From CAZWSX01 sp964636985 (GTDB taxonomy: Bacteria > Planctomycetota > Planctomycetia > Pirellulales > Pirellulaceae), in contig CAZWSX010000029.1 of NCBI GenBank assembly GCA_964636985.1, forward strand, positions 1 to 64,000: a stretch of DNA of 64,000 nt, read 5' to 3'. Below the pieces are notes generated by a model. It saw only the letters and a program-made list of their open reading frames with translations, did no database searches and was not told the origin of the DNA. Position 1 is the stretch's first letter, and every line of letters starts with the position of its first letter. The position numbers and the translations under genes were made by a program. Shown here piece by piece: positions 42,667-51,156 of the stretch.

Positions 42667-44152
42667 CGCCTTTCTCCGCATCGAGCAGCGCCAGCGGCGG
42701 ACCCTTGAAATTCCATTTTGCCACGGCGAACCAAAGCCCGAGCAGCACCGCCGAGAAGATGGCCAACACGTAGCCTGCCTTTTCGTTGGGCGGAGCAATC
42801 GCGATCAGCAATAGGCCAACGCATCCCACCACACTAACGCCCGCCAGCGGACGATACCAACGGCCCAGGGCAAAAGGTCCAAACCGCCGCCACGATCGCT
42901 CGTACGTCCACCACCCGAGCGCCGTCGGCAACACGTACGAAACGTAGAGCAAGATTGTGCAAACGGCCGAGATGGTGGCATAGATCGGAGCAAACGCCGT
43001 GAACAGCGTCGCACACACGGCGACCATCCAGATCGCGATCGCGGGAGTCTGAAACCGCGGCGAGACTAGCTTCATTTGCTGCGAAAACGGCAGTCCACCG
43101 TCGCGGGCAAAGGCATAGGCCATGCGCGAGGCACTGGTGACCGTCGCCAGCCCGCATAGATACTGCGCCAGCGCGATCGCACCTAACATCAGCGGCGAGG
43201 ACCACCTCGGCAAAACTTCCGCAATCGTGTGCGGGACGATGCGATTTCCCAGCGTGGCCGCCTGATCGAGGTTGGTGATTGCCAGGACAATGGCGATCAG
43301 CAAGATCCAGCCGCTAACGCCGCTGACAATCACGCTCCGCACGATGCCGGAGGGCACATTGGTGGCGGCGCCAACGGTCTCTTCCGACACGTGGGCGGAG
43401 GCGTCGAAGCCTGTGATCGTGTAAGCAGGCAATAACAACCCCAGAGCGAACAGCCAGACGAGCGACGTGCTCGTGGGCCATACAGGCTCGCCTTCGGGCA
43501 GTCCGCTGTAATTGGTAAACGTAACGAGCCGAGACCAGTCCCAACTGGCGGAGTAGTACAAAAGCAACCCCGTCAACAGCACGGCAATCGACAAAATCCA
43601 ATAGCCGCTGAAGTCTGTGAGCTTGGTCGTCAGCTTGATCCCCAAATGATTGACCAGCGCTTGCGAGCCCGTGATGACGGCCATCGCCACCAATTGCGCG
43701 GTGGCGTTTTGCGCCAACGACGGAAAGAACGCTCCGACGGTGAATTGCCACATGCCGACGTTGATCGCCGCCAAAACCGTCACCAAGCCAAACAAGTTGA
43801 ACCACGCCGTCGCCCAACCCCAGCCGCGTCCACCAAGAATGGCGGCCCAATGGTAGAGTCCACCGGCGGTGGGAAACGCCGAAGCAACTTGTGCCATCGT
43901 CAAGGCAACGACGAGCGAAAACAAACTCGCCAGCGGCCACCCAAGACAAACGGCCGCCGGACCGGCGCTGCAATAGCCAAGGTGAAACGACGTGATGCAA
44001 CCAGCGAGGATGCAAATGATCGAAAGCGAAATCGCCAGGTTCGAAAACCCGCTCATCCGGCGAGCGAGCTCTTGTTGATAACCCAGCCGCGCAAGCTGCC
44101 GTTCGTCGTCGGTGAGCGCGCCATCTTTCGCTTGTTGAGGAGGTCGATTCAC
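42659..44152 (-). CDS. APC-family amino acid/amine permease in the eut operon
   Basis: A 497-residue permease of the APC/ACT type with about twelve helices. The N-terminal segment DERQLARLGYQQELARRMSG precedes FSNLAISLSIICILAGC. The GFDASAHVSEET motif marks the central region. By position between eutB and eutC it most likely imports ethanolamine or a related amine, although the sequence alone suggests only a general amine/amino acid permease. The start overlaps the eutB stop (ATGA at 44149-44152), and the stop overlaps eutC, so the three are translationally coupled. Confidence 0.88.
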   Translation of the reverse strand: MNRPPQQAKDGALTDDERQLARLGYQQELARRMSGFSNLAISLSIICILAGCITSFHLGYCSAGPAAVCLGWPLASLFSLVVALTMAQVASAFPTAGGLYHWAAILGGRGWGWATAWFNLFGLVTVLAAINVGMWQFTVGAFFPSLAQNATAQLVAMAVITGSQALVNHLGIKLTTKLTDFSGYWILSIAVLLTGLLLYYSASWDWSRLVTFTNYSGLPEGEPVWPTSTSLVWLFALGLLLPAYTITGFDASAHVSEETVGAATNVPSGIVRSVIVSGVSGWILLIAIVLAITNLDQAATLGNRIVPHTIAEVLPRWSSPLMLGAIALAQYLCGLATVTSASRMAYAFARDGGLPFSQQMKLVSPRFQTPAIAIWMVAVCATLFTAFAPIYATISAVCTILLYVSYVLPTALGWWTYERSWRRFGPFALGRWYRPLAGVSVVGCVGLLLIAIAPPNEKAGYVLAIFSAVLLGLWFAVAKWNFKGPPLALLDAEKGDA

Positions 44153-45543
44153 GCGAGCGATTTTTCCAGAGGAGCCAACAGTCGCTGCGGCAACGATTCG
44201 TCAGGCGACGCCAGTTTACCTTGCCGCAAGATGCCCCACCGCTCCAGCCACACCGCGAATTCAGGCGCGGGCCGCAAGTTCAAAAGCTCCCGCACACTGG
44301 CGATATCGTGATAGCTGGTCGATTGGTAGTTGAGCATCACGTCGTCGGCGCACGGCACGCCCATCACGTAGTTGCACCCGGCGCTCGCCAACAGCAGCAA
44401 TAAATTGTCGGCGGAGTTCTGATCGGCGGCGGCGTGATTGGTGTAACAAACGTCGCAGCCCATCGGCAGCCCGAGCAGTTTTCCCATGAAGTGGTCTTCC
44501 AATCCGGCGCGAATAATCTGCCGCTCGTCGTACAAATACTCGGGGCCGATAAAGCCGACGACCGTGTTCACGAGCAGTGGATTGAATGTCCGCGCCACAC
44601 CATAGGCGCGGGCCTCCAGCGTTAACTGGTCGACACCGTGGTGCGCATCGGCCGAGAGCGCGCTCCCCTGCCCCGTTTCGAAGTACATCACGTCTTGTCC
44701 GATGAAGCCACGCCGCGATTGATGGTGCTCCAACACTCGCTGGCGGCCTTCTCGCAGCATGTCGAGCGTGATGCCGAAGCTCGCGTTGGCCTTTTGCGAT
44801 CCCGCGATCGATTGGAAGAGCAAGTCGACCGGATAGCCGCGTTCCAAACACGCCAGCTGTGTCGTGATATGCGCGAGACAACACGTCTGCGTCGGGATTT
44901 CCAACGTCTCCACCAACCGTTGGAGTGATGCCAGGATCGCGCCCACCGACTCGACCGATTCCGTCGCGGGATTGACGCCTAAAACGGCGTCGCCGCAACC
45001 GTAGGTCAAACCCTCAATCGCAGCCAGGATGATGCCGCCGACATCGTCGGCCGGATGATTCGGCTGGACCCGCGAGGCGAATACACCAGGCTCACCTAGC
45101 GTATTTCGCAACCGCGAGACGTTGCGAATCCGCGCGGCAACGACGACCAAGTCGCGATTCCCCATCAACTTGCAAACGGCCGCCACAATTTCGGGCGTGA
45201 TGGCCGGCGCAAGGCGTCGGAGCTCTTTGCCGTCGGCGGCGAGCAAGTATTCTCGAAACTCGCCGACCGTCGCTCCCTTGATTTCCGCAAAACGCTCGCG
45301 ATCAAGCGTCTGTAGGATGAGTCGCGAGACATCATCAACCTCGGGGTCGATGACTGGTCGCTCGACAAGCTCGGCCAGTGTCACCTCGGCGAGCGCGATC
45401 TTGGCCGCGACCCGTTCCCGCTCGCTGGTCGCCGCAATCCCGGCCAACTGATCGCCCGATTTGGTTTCGTTCGCTTTCGCGAGCAGGATGGCTAGATTGT
45501 CGAACGAAAACCGTTCCTGACGAATGGTGGCGCGATAGACCAT
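44149..45543 (-). CDS. eutB: Ethanolamine ammonia-lyase, large subunit
   Basis: A 464-residue EutB homologue, the cobalamin-binding and catalytic subunit of ethanolamine ammonia-lyase. Conserved blocks: FDNLAILLAKANETKSGDQLAG, VVAARIRNVSRLRNTLG, LTYGCGDAVLGVNPATES, FGITLDMLREGRQ, GIGQDVMYFETGQGSALSADAHHG (here FIGQDVMYF) and HFMGKLLGLPMGCDVCYTNHA. Length matches E. coli EutB (453). It begins the coupled unit eutB-permease-eutC. No microcompartment-shell gene, EutA reactivase or cobalamin riboswitch is visible nearby. Confidence 0.96.
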   Translation of the reverse strand: MVYRATIRQERFSFDNLAILLAKANETKSGDQLAGIAATSERERVAAKIALAEVTLAELVERPVIDPEVDDVSRLILQTLDRERFAEIKGATVGEFREYLLAADGKELRRLAPAITPEIVAAVCKLMGNRDLVVVAARIRNVSRLRNTLGEPGVFASRVQPNHPADDVGGIILAAIEGLTYGCGDAVLGVNPATESVESVGAILASLQRLVETLEIPTQTCCLAHITTQLACLERGYPVDLLFQSIAGSQKANASFGITLDMLREGRQRVLEHHQSRRGFIGQDVMYFETGQGSALSADAHHGVDQLTLEARAYGVARTFNPLLVNTVVGFIGPEYLYDERQIIRAGLEDHFMGKLLGLPMGCDVCYTNHAAADQNSADNLLLLLASAGCNYVMGVPCADDVMLNYQSTSYHDIASVRELLNLRPAPEFAVWLERWGILRQGKLASPDESLPQRLLAPLEKSLA

Positions 45544-45670
45544 CGAAGACTTTCCACGCGCAAGGACTGGCGGACGCGAGAGAACGGCGCTCGAAAATGC
45601 ACCCGCTCTCTTTGCAGATTACTTGAGCTGACCTTCGGTCGCCAGCATCACGCGCTACGCACGCGTCGTC

Positions 45671-46159
45671 CTATTCATCCGCAGGCGTATCGGCGGAAAG
45701 TGGCAAGTCGTCAGGCGGCAGCTCAAGCACGGCGCCGTCGGTCGAATCGGGAAGCGGAGGCAAGTCGCCTGGTGGAGGAAACGCGTCCTCGGGAACTTCC
45801 TTGATCGTCGGCTTGCGATGCTCGGGCTTGAGCAACGAGTAAACGGGCTTGTCGCCGTAGTCGACAGGGCAACGCCCCCAGTACTGCTTCTTGTACGGAT
45901 TGTAGAAATACAGGTGCTTGGGATCTTTGGGCGTGAAAACAACGTAGTGGTGCTTGTACCCACGGAACGTAGGAGTCGGCTTGTAGTAAAGATTCCGGTA
46001 GTGGAAGTTGCGGGACGGATGCTTGCTCCAATGGCCGTAGTATTGACGCGGACCATGGCCTGACTGCGCTTGCAACGAGGGTGCAACCATGAACAGCGCG
46101 ACCGCCACCACGGCGATCGACATCAACCTGCGATTCGGCCAACGACTGACGCGAGACAT
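45671..46159 (-). CDS. Secreted Tyr/His/Pro-rich protein of planctomycete type
   Basis: A 162-residue exported protein. The signal sequence MSIAVVAVALFMVAPSLQAQ ends near residue 32. The mature part is rich in Tyr, His and Pro: GHWSKHPSRNFHYRNLYYKPT, then RGYKHHYVVF, YFYNPYKKQYWGRCP and a Pro/Asp-rich tail (PPPGDLPPLPDSTDG). I recognise the pattern from many planctomycete secreted proteins, whose function is unknown. It could bind metals or the cell surface. It lies 127 bases upstream of eutB on the same strand and divergent from the PlsC-like gene. Confidence 0.8.
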   Translation of the reverse strand: MSRVSRWPNRRLMSIAVVAVALFMVAPSLQAQSGHGPRQYYGHWSKHPSRNFHYRNLYYKPTPTFRGYKHHYVVFTPKDPKHLYFYNPYKKQYWGRCPVDYGDKPVYSLLKPEHRKPTIKEVPEDAFPPPGDLPPLPDSTDGAVLELPPDDLPLSADTPADE

Positions 46160-46539
46160 GAATCACCCCCGAAGATAAGAGAATGTTCGATCCGCACCGG
46201 TGCGGACCACGGAAAAGAAAAGCGTCCCGACCGCAATATTATGCCGGTCGAAAATGGCCGGCACATCGCCCCAGTCGGGTGGGCGGCGTTGTCTTGCAAG
46301 TCGGTGCCGCGATTTCAAGACTCACAAATCGCCAGTCATTCCGCGGTGTTCCCGGCCTCCTCGGAGCTCGTGGTGCCTCCCGAATCTCCGCGGCGAAATC
46401 CCTTCCGGCGACGCCTATCGGCGGCGGGGGGGCAAAGTTAGGATTAGGGGGCGTCTCATCGCGCGTTTTCCCTGAGGTTTTCGGGCTTTTAGCACGTAAC
46501 GTCGTCTCGCGGTTTTGCAGTGCGGTCTTGTTGCACCGT
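46160..46539. other. 380-base divergent upstream region
   Basis: This region separates the secreted Tyr/His-rich gene (minus) from the PlsC-like gene (plus). The PlsC reading frame stays open across it from 46183, but the translation is Arg/Gly/Pro-rich and not conserved-looking, so I treat it as non-coding. A GGCGGCGGGGGGGC run lies near 46420-46433. No clear promoter. Confidence 0.5.
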
Positions 46540-47148
46540 ATGAACATCACGGTCCCTCTTTTGGCCTTTCTGGCGAAATTCGTCAGCGGCGCCACCGCGC
46601 GATGGATCGATATTCAGCCCGACGAAAAGCAGCGGGTTTACATCGCCAATCACACCAGCCACTTGGACGCCTTGGTGATTTGGGCATCCCTTCCCCGAAA
46701 GCTGCGGGATTTGACTCGCCCGGTGGCGGCCAAGGATTACTGGAACAAGGACGCCATCCGGCGCTCGATCGCGGCGGGCTTTAATGCCTTGTTAATCGAC
46801 CGCGAAGAGATCAAGGTCCGCGAAAGCCCAATCGACTTCATGATTCGCGAGATCGGGAAAACGTACTCGCTGATCGTCTTTCCGGAAGGAACGCGAAGCG
46901 GTGCCGACGACGAGTTAGGGGAGTTCAAAAGCGGGATTTATTATCTCAGCAAGAAGCGGCCCGACTTGGAATTCGTTCCTGTGTACATTGATAATCTCAA
47001 CCGGGTGCTGCCGCGCGGCGAGTTTTTCCCCGTGCCGCTGTTGAGCTGCATCACGTTTGGTCCTCCCCTACGTCTGCAAAAGGGAGAACCTAAAGTCGAG
47101 TTCCTCAATCGCGCCCGGCTGGCCGTGCGCCGCCTCAAGGACGTTTAG
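46540..47148 (+). CDS. PlsC-like lysophospholipid acyltransferase
   Basis: A 202-residue 1-acyl-glycerol-3-phosphate acyltransferase-fold protein. The acyltransferase motif NHTSHLD (HX4D) lies at about 37-43, FPEGTRS at 114-120, and the intervening GFNALLIDRE and final VPVYIDNL are typical. The ATG at 46540 begins directly at the first membrane segment. A start upstream (to 46183) cannot be excluded because the frame is open. The CdsA-like gene begins six bases after its stop, so phospholipid synthesis from acyl-phosphate to CDP-diacylglycerol may be coupled. The substrate is inferred from the family. Confidence 0.85.
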   Translation: MNITVPLLAFLAKFVSGATARWIDIQPDEKQRVYIANHTSHLDALVIWASLPRKLRDLTRPVAAKDYWNKDAIRRSIAAGFNALLIDREEIKVRESPIDFMIREIGKTYSLIVFPEGTRSGADDELGEFKSGIYYLSKKRPDLEFVPVYIDNLNRVLPRGEFFPVPLLSCITFGPPLRLQKGEPKVEFLNRARLAVRRLKDV

Positions 47149-47153
47149 CCGAA

Positions 47154-48539
47154 ATGACGTGGTTGTGGTATCCGCCGTATTCGCTGGTGGCCGTGATGGA
47201 ACAGGATGTTTCCACCGCGAGCGATGATGCCGCGCCGGAGCAAACGTCGACCGAGTCGTCAAAAGACGACGCAACGAACGATTCCAAGGCGGACGAGGCG
47301 CCGGCCGATCAAACCGAATCCACGACTACGGAAGAAGTAACGGCAAAGACGGGCGAGCCTCTGAAGGAAGAGGCTTCGAAAGAAGAGGCACCGAAAGACG
47401 CCGCGCCGGAAGAGAAGGCAACATCCGGCGAGAAATCGGCCCCCGAAGGCGAGACGAAAAACGTCAAGGCGCCCGCTGCTGCGACCGTGCCCGCTGTAGG
47501 CACGCCGATCGTCGCGGCTCCTGCGCCGGTACCCGTTGGTTCGCACTGGCTTGATTGGCGAACCAACTGGTTGCTGGGGGGTGTTCTTGGGTTGCTGATC
47601 GCGGCCTTTGTCTTGGGGCGCGTGTTGCGGCGGCAGCCGGAACGCTCGGTCGATCCGGCGGTGGTCCGCGTGTTCAACCAGCGCGTGCGATCGTGGTGGT
47701 TGATGACGGCGCTCTTGATCTTTGGCTTCTTGTTCCAGCGGCCCGGCACGGTGGTTCTGTTCGGACTGGTTTCGTTTTGGGCGCTGCGCGAGTACATCAC
47801 GATGACGCCGACGCGGGGGGCCGACCACCGCGCGCTGTTCTGGTCGTTCTTCGCGATCTTGCCGGCACAATACGTCCTGGTCTGGCTGGGCCAGCAGTTT
47901 TACGGCGTCTATAGCATCTTGATTCCGGTGTATGCCTCGCTGTTGATTCCGGCGCGGATCGCCTTCAGTGGTGATGCCAAGCGATTCTTGGAGCGGGTGG
48001 CCAAAATTCAGGCGGGCTTGCTCATTTGCGTCTACTCGTTGAGTTACGCCCCAGCTCTGCTCGATTTGAAGCTGATCGACTCCAGCGGCCATGACTGGAT
48101 AGTGAAGTCGGGCGGCGTCGAGAAGCTTGGCAGCCCGGTGGGCTTGCTGTTTTATTTTGTTCTTTTGTCGCAGTTGGCCGACGTCTTCTCGTTCAGCTGG
48201 GGCAAGTTGATGGGGAAGAACATCATCGCTCCGGCGATCAACGCCAGCCGCACCTGGGAAGGCTTGATCGGCGGCGTTTTAACGACAGCTCTCATCGGTT
48301 TGTTTCTTTACCCGTTCACTCCCTTTACCCCTTGGGAATCGGCGTGCGTGGCAGCGATCCTGGCGTTCATGGGTTTCGCTGGCGCGATGACGATGTCGGC
48401 CATCAAACGCGACCGCGGAGTCAAAGACTACGGCACCCTCGTCACAGGGCACGCCGGCGTCCTCGATCGGATCGACTCGATTTGCTTTGCGGCACCAGTT
48501 TTTTTTCACATGCTCAAGCTGTTCTTCGCTCGGAATTAG
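47154..48539 (+). CDS. cdsA: CdsA-family phosphatidate cytidylyltransferase with acidic N-terminal extension
   Basis: A 461-residue membrane enzyme predicted to make CDP-diacylglycerol from phosphatidate and CTP. The CDP-diglyceride synthetase signature is at about 414-440: SAIKRDRGVKDYG, then GHAGVLDRID, with GHAG where the common pattern has GHGG. About seven helices are visible. The first 110 residues are unusual: a short hydrophobic start, then a Glu/Ala/Thr/Lys-rich low-complexity segment (EASKEEAPKDAAPEEKATSG) before the first helix (WLLGGVLGLLIAAFVL). The role of this segment is unknown. The gene follows the PlsC-like gene by five bases. Confidence 0.88.
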   Translation: MTWLWYPPYSLVAVMEQDVSTASDDAAPEQTSTESSKDDATNDSKADEAPADQTESTTTEEVTAKTGEPLKEEASKEEAPKDAAPEEKATSGEKSAPEGETKNVKAPAAATVPAVGTPIVAAPAPVPVGSHWLDWRTNWLLGGVLGLLIAAFVLGRVLRRQPERSVDPAVVRVFNQRVRSWWLMTALLIFGFLFQRPGTVVLFGLVSFWALREYITMTPTRGADHRALFWSFFAILPAQYVLVWLGQQFYGVYSILIPVYASLLIPARIAFSGDAKRFLERVAKIQAGLLICVYSLSYAPALLDLKLIDSSGHDWIVKSGGVEKLGSPVGLLFYFVLLSQLADVFSFSWGKLMGKNIIAPAINASRTWEGLIGGVLTTALIGLFLYPFTPFTPWESACVAAILAFMGFAGAMTMSAIKRDRGVKDYGTLVTGHAGVLDRIDSICFAAPVFFHMLKLFFARN

Positions 48540-48548
48540 AAGAAGATT

Positions 48549-48572
48549 CACCGCGGAGCCCCGGAGAAGAGG
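48549..48572. repeat. CACCGCGGAG-type intergenic repeat (copy)
   Basis: CACCGCGGAGCCCCGGAG at 48549-48566, then GAAGAG, nine bases after the cdsA stop. It matches the copy at 6086 over 18 bases and leads into a purine-rich tract. Confidence 0.65.
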
Positions 48573-48694
48573 GAGGATGGGAGAAGGGGTGAATGGGAGA
48601 TGGGGAGCGGATGTTCTTAACTTCGCAAATCAAAAGTTACCAATCTTGAGCCCGCTCCCACTCTCCTTCGACTCCCCTTCTCCCCATCTTCTTC
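48563..48694. repeat. Long purine/pyrimidine inverted repeat
   Basis: A purine-rich left arm (48563-48610) is imperfectly complementary to a pyrimidine-rich right arm (48652-48694), for example GATGGGAGAAGGGGTGAA against the reverse of TTCTCCCCATC. The structure fills most of the spacer between cdsA and the ceramidase-like gene. It could form a long hairpin or a triplex-prone tract. Confidence 0.5.
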
Positions 48695-48715
48695 GTGCCA
48701 TGACGAGCCAGCCGC

Positions 48716-48743
48716 GCACAGTACGGAACGTCTGTGCTACTTT
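48716..48743. repeat. GGAT-loop-type palindrome (copy 5, imperfect)
   Basis: GCACAGTACG and CGTCTGTGC face each other with GAA in the loop, followed by TACTTTAAG. The outer GCACAG/CTGTGC and the trailing TACTTT match copies 1 and 2, but the central ACAGGAT is altered. It is the most diverged copy of the family in the window. Confidence 0.5.
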
Positions 48744-48806
48744 AAGTAAGCATGGAGCGGCTGGTCGTTGCTGCTCTTCCCACCTGAATCTGCGGAGTTC
48801 CTGCCT

Positions 48807-50198
48807 GTGACTCACCTTCTTGGTCGTTGGACTTCTTGGCTGGGCGTGCTGTTGGTTGGCCTGACGTCGGGTGCGCATGCAGAGGAGTTGAAGGTCGGCG
48901 TGTTCGATGTCGATGCTTCGCCGCCGATCGGAAGTTGGATGGCCTACAACGAAACCAGTAAGGTGCTGATCCCGCTCTCCGCGCGCGGGATTGTGTTGAC
49001 CGGTGCCGGCGAGCCGATTGTCATCTGCGCCGTCGATTGGCTCGGCATCGGCAACGGCGGGCAGACGATGTTTCGCCAGGCGATGGCCGAAGGTGCCAAT
49101 ACCTCGATCGACCGCACGGCGATCCACACGCTGCATCAGCACGACGCGATCTGGTGCGATATCAGCGTCGACGAGTTGCTCGAGAAACATGGAGTGAGCT
49201 ATCGACCGTTCGACAGCAACTACGCGCGCGATGTCGCTCGGCGGCTAAAAATCGCTATTGCTGGCGCGGTGAAAAATGCCCAGCCCGTCACCCACCTGGG
49301 ATTGGGCGAGGGGATTGTCGAAAAAGTTGCTAGCAACCGTCGCATCTTGGGGCCCGATGGAAAAGTGCTGCATGTTCGATGGAGCGCGGTGGCCGATGCT
49401 GCCGTGCGAGATTTTCCCGAAGGAGTGATCGACCCGAAGGTCAAGTCGATCAGCCTCTGGAATGGAGACAAGCCGCTGGTGGTGATGACTTTTTATGCGA
49501 CGCATCCGCAAAGCTTTTATCGCACAGGCGAGGCCAATCCCGACTTCCCGGGCATCGCGCGCAACATGCGGCAAGAAACGACTGGCATTCCGCACATTCA
49601 TTTCAACGGGGCCGGGGGGAACGTTACCGCCGGAAAATATAACGACGGCGCCAAAGAGAATCGTCCGGTTTTGGCACAACGCGTGGCCAGTGGGATGGAG
49701 CGGGCATGGAAAGCGACGGCGAGGGCGCCGATTGCATCAAAAGACATTTCGTGGAAATCGGTTGCCGCCGCGCTGCCGGTTGCGACGTTTCTCAAGGAAG
49801 ACGAACTGGAGTCGACGCTTGCTGATGCGACGAAGGCCCCCGAGCGGCGATTTGTCGCCGCGCGGGAACTGGTTTGGTTGCGGCGGAGCAAAGCAGGCGA
49901 CCGCGTCGATTTGGGCTGTTTATCGCTCGGCAAGAGCCGCGTGCTTACGATGCCAGGCGAGCTGTTCATCGAATACCAATTGGCCGCTCAGAAACTGCGG
50001 CCGGACCTTTTCGTGGCGATGGCGGCCTACGGCGAGTACGGCCCGGCGTATATCGGAACGAAGATTGCCTACTCGCAAGGTGGGTACGAGACGGGGGAGC
50101 ACTCCAGCCATGTGTCGCCGGAAGTGGAAGGAGTGCTGGTGGACGGAATCGCCGAATTGCTGGAAGCAAACCCGAAGGAAATCGGGCCATTGCAATAG
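48807..50198 (+). CDS. Exported neutral ceramidase-like hydrolase
   Basis: A 463-residue protein resembling the neutral/alkaline ceramidase-like family found in Planctomycetota. A signal sequence (LLGRWTSWLGVLLVGLTSGAHA) ends near residue 26. Conserved-looking regions are GVFDVDASPPIGSWMAY, THLGLGEGIVEKVASNRR and FYATHPQSFYRTGEANPDFPGIARN, followed by GIPHIHFNGAGGNVTAGKYND and MPGELFIEYQ. The His residues suit a metal-dependent amidase. The lipid substrate is not established. I chose GTG at 48807 (GGAG upstream); a longer frame starts at 48768. Confidence 0.72.
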   Translation: MTHLLGRWTSWLGVLLVGLTSGAHAEELKVGVFDVDASPPIGSWMAYNETSKVLIPLSARGIVLTGAGEPIVICAVDWLGIGNGGQTMFRQAMAEGANTSIDRTAIHTLHQHDAIWCDISVDELLEKHGVSYRPFDSNYARDVARRLKIAIAGAVKNAQPVTHLGLGEGIVEKVASNRRILGPDGKVLHVRWSAVADAAVRDFPEGVIDPKVKSISLWNGDKPLVVMTFYATHPQSFYRTGEANPDFPGIARNMRQETTGIPHIHFNGAGGNVTAGKYNDGAKENRPVLAQRVASGMERAWKATARAPIASKDISWKSVAAALPVATFLKEDELESTLADATKAPERRFVAARELVWLRRSKAGDRVDLGCLSLGKSRVLTMPGELFIEYQLAAQKLRPDLFVAMAAYGEYGPAYIGTKIAYSQGGYETGEHSSHVSPEVEGVLVDGIAELLEANPKEIGPLQ

Positions 50199-50484
50199 CT
50201 TTAAAGGATTCAAGATTTTGTTTGCGGGAATCCAAATATCAAATAAAGCATCAGCCACTTTTAATTGGCAAACCCTGGATTTTGCGCAGCAGGTTGGAGA
50301 CAATGGCTGTTGTTTTGCCGCCCGGCTCACTGAGAAAGTGATTCGTGGTGAGCGAGTTGTGTGAAAGAGTTTTAGTCAGAAGGGCCCGATCCGAATCGAG
50401 CCCATTTGTGTCTCCTCGGATAACGGTGATTCCTTCCTCCGGTTTCTCGCAACTAGTTTTTCTCGCAGCCGGATCTTCGCAATG

Positions 50485-51081
50485 ATGGAAGCCAAATTGC
50501 TGGTGGTTGGCGGCGAGGTAAAGACGAAGGAAGTACGTCTGCGCTTGCCGTCGGTCATTGGCCGTGGAAGAGGCTCCAACATCGTTTTGCCTCATCCGCT
50601 GGTCAGTCGCAAACATTGCGAACTAGCCCTGGTAGGCGACAAGATCGTCGTGCGCGATTTGGGATCGCTCAACGGCACGTACGTCAATAACGAACGAATC
50701 GCCGACGAGATGACGATCGAACCAGGTCAACTGTTGACGATCGGTTCCGTGACCTTTCGCGTTATCTATGGAGCAGCCGGCCACTCGCCCGAGCCAAGTG
50801 TCGAAACCGAGGATTGGGCACCCGGCGAGCCGGGCGAGTCGCGAGCCACCGACAACTTGGACGATGAAATCGCCGCCGCTCAGGCAGGCGGAACGATGCG
50901 AGCCAGCAGCACCGACGACGAGCCCTCGGTGCCGTCGTTTGCTTCGCCGTTCGTATCAGAGCCAACTCATCGCGACGAGGACTCAGGCGAGGCGATGATC
51001 GATACGGGCGAACACGAAGAAAACCGTCCCGAAGACGACGGTCTCGATGATTTCCTTCGCATCGTTGACGATCGCAAATAG
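50485..51081 (+). CDS. FHA-domain protein
   Basis: A 198-residue protein with an N-terminal forkhead-associated domain. FHA domains bind phosphothreonine peptides. Key residues are visible: IGRGRGSNIVLPHPLVSRKHCEL near residues 25-47 (Gly-Arg, Ser-Arg-x-His) and DLGSLNGTYVN near 58-68 (Asn). The C-terminal half is acidic, Ser/Glu/Asp-rich and probably disordered, ending LDDFLRIVDDRK, with many possible phosphosites. It converges with the kinase-tubulin gene, whose stop lies 75 bases beyond. An ATG at 50482 is equally possible. It could read the products of the adjacent kinase. Confidence 0.88.
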   Translation: MEAKLLVVGGEVKTKEVRLRLPSVIGRGRGSNIVLPHPLVSRKHCELALVGDKIVVRDLGSLNGTYVNNERIADEMTIEPGQLLTIGSVTFRVIYGAAGHSPEPSVETEDWAPGEPGESRATDNLDDEIAAAQAGGTMRASSTDDEPSVPSFASPFVSEPTHRDEDSGEAMIDTGEHEENRPEDDGLDDFLRIVDDRK

Positions 51082-51156
51082 AGCGCGGCGCGATTCGCCT
51101 GTTGCTCGTCTTGAGGCGCTAACGCCGCCTGGTGCGACGCTGAAGAGTTGCACCAC

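Noticed and set aside
45544..45670. Possible cobalamin riboswitch before eutB
   Set aside because: The 127-base region shows no B12-box-like sequence or the expected long structure.
46183..46539. N-terminal extension of the PlsC-like protein
   Set aside because: The frame is open, but the translation is Arg/Gly/Pro-rich and unlike acyltransferases, which begin at the membrane segment starting near 46540.
50199..50484. Possible RNA gene or terminator after the ceramidase-like gene
   Set aside because: A weak GGGC/GCCC pairing near 50384-50403 is too poor to call and no other structure is convincing.
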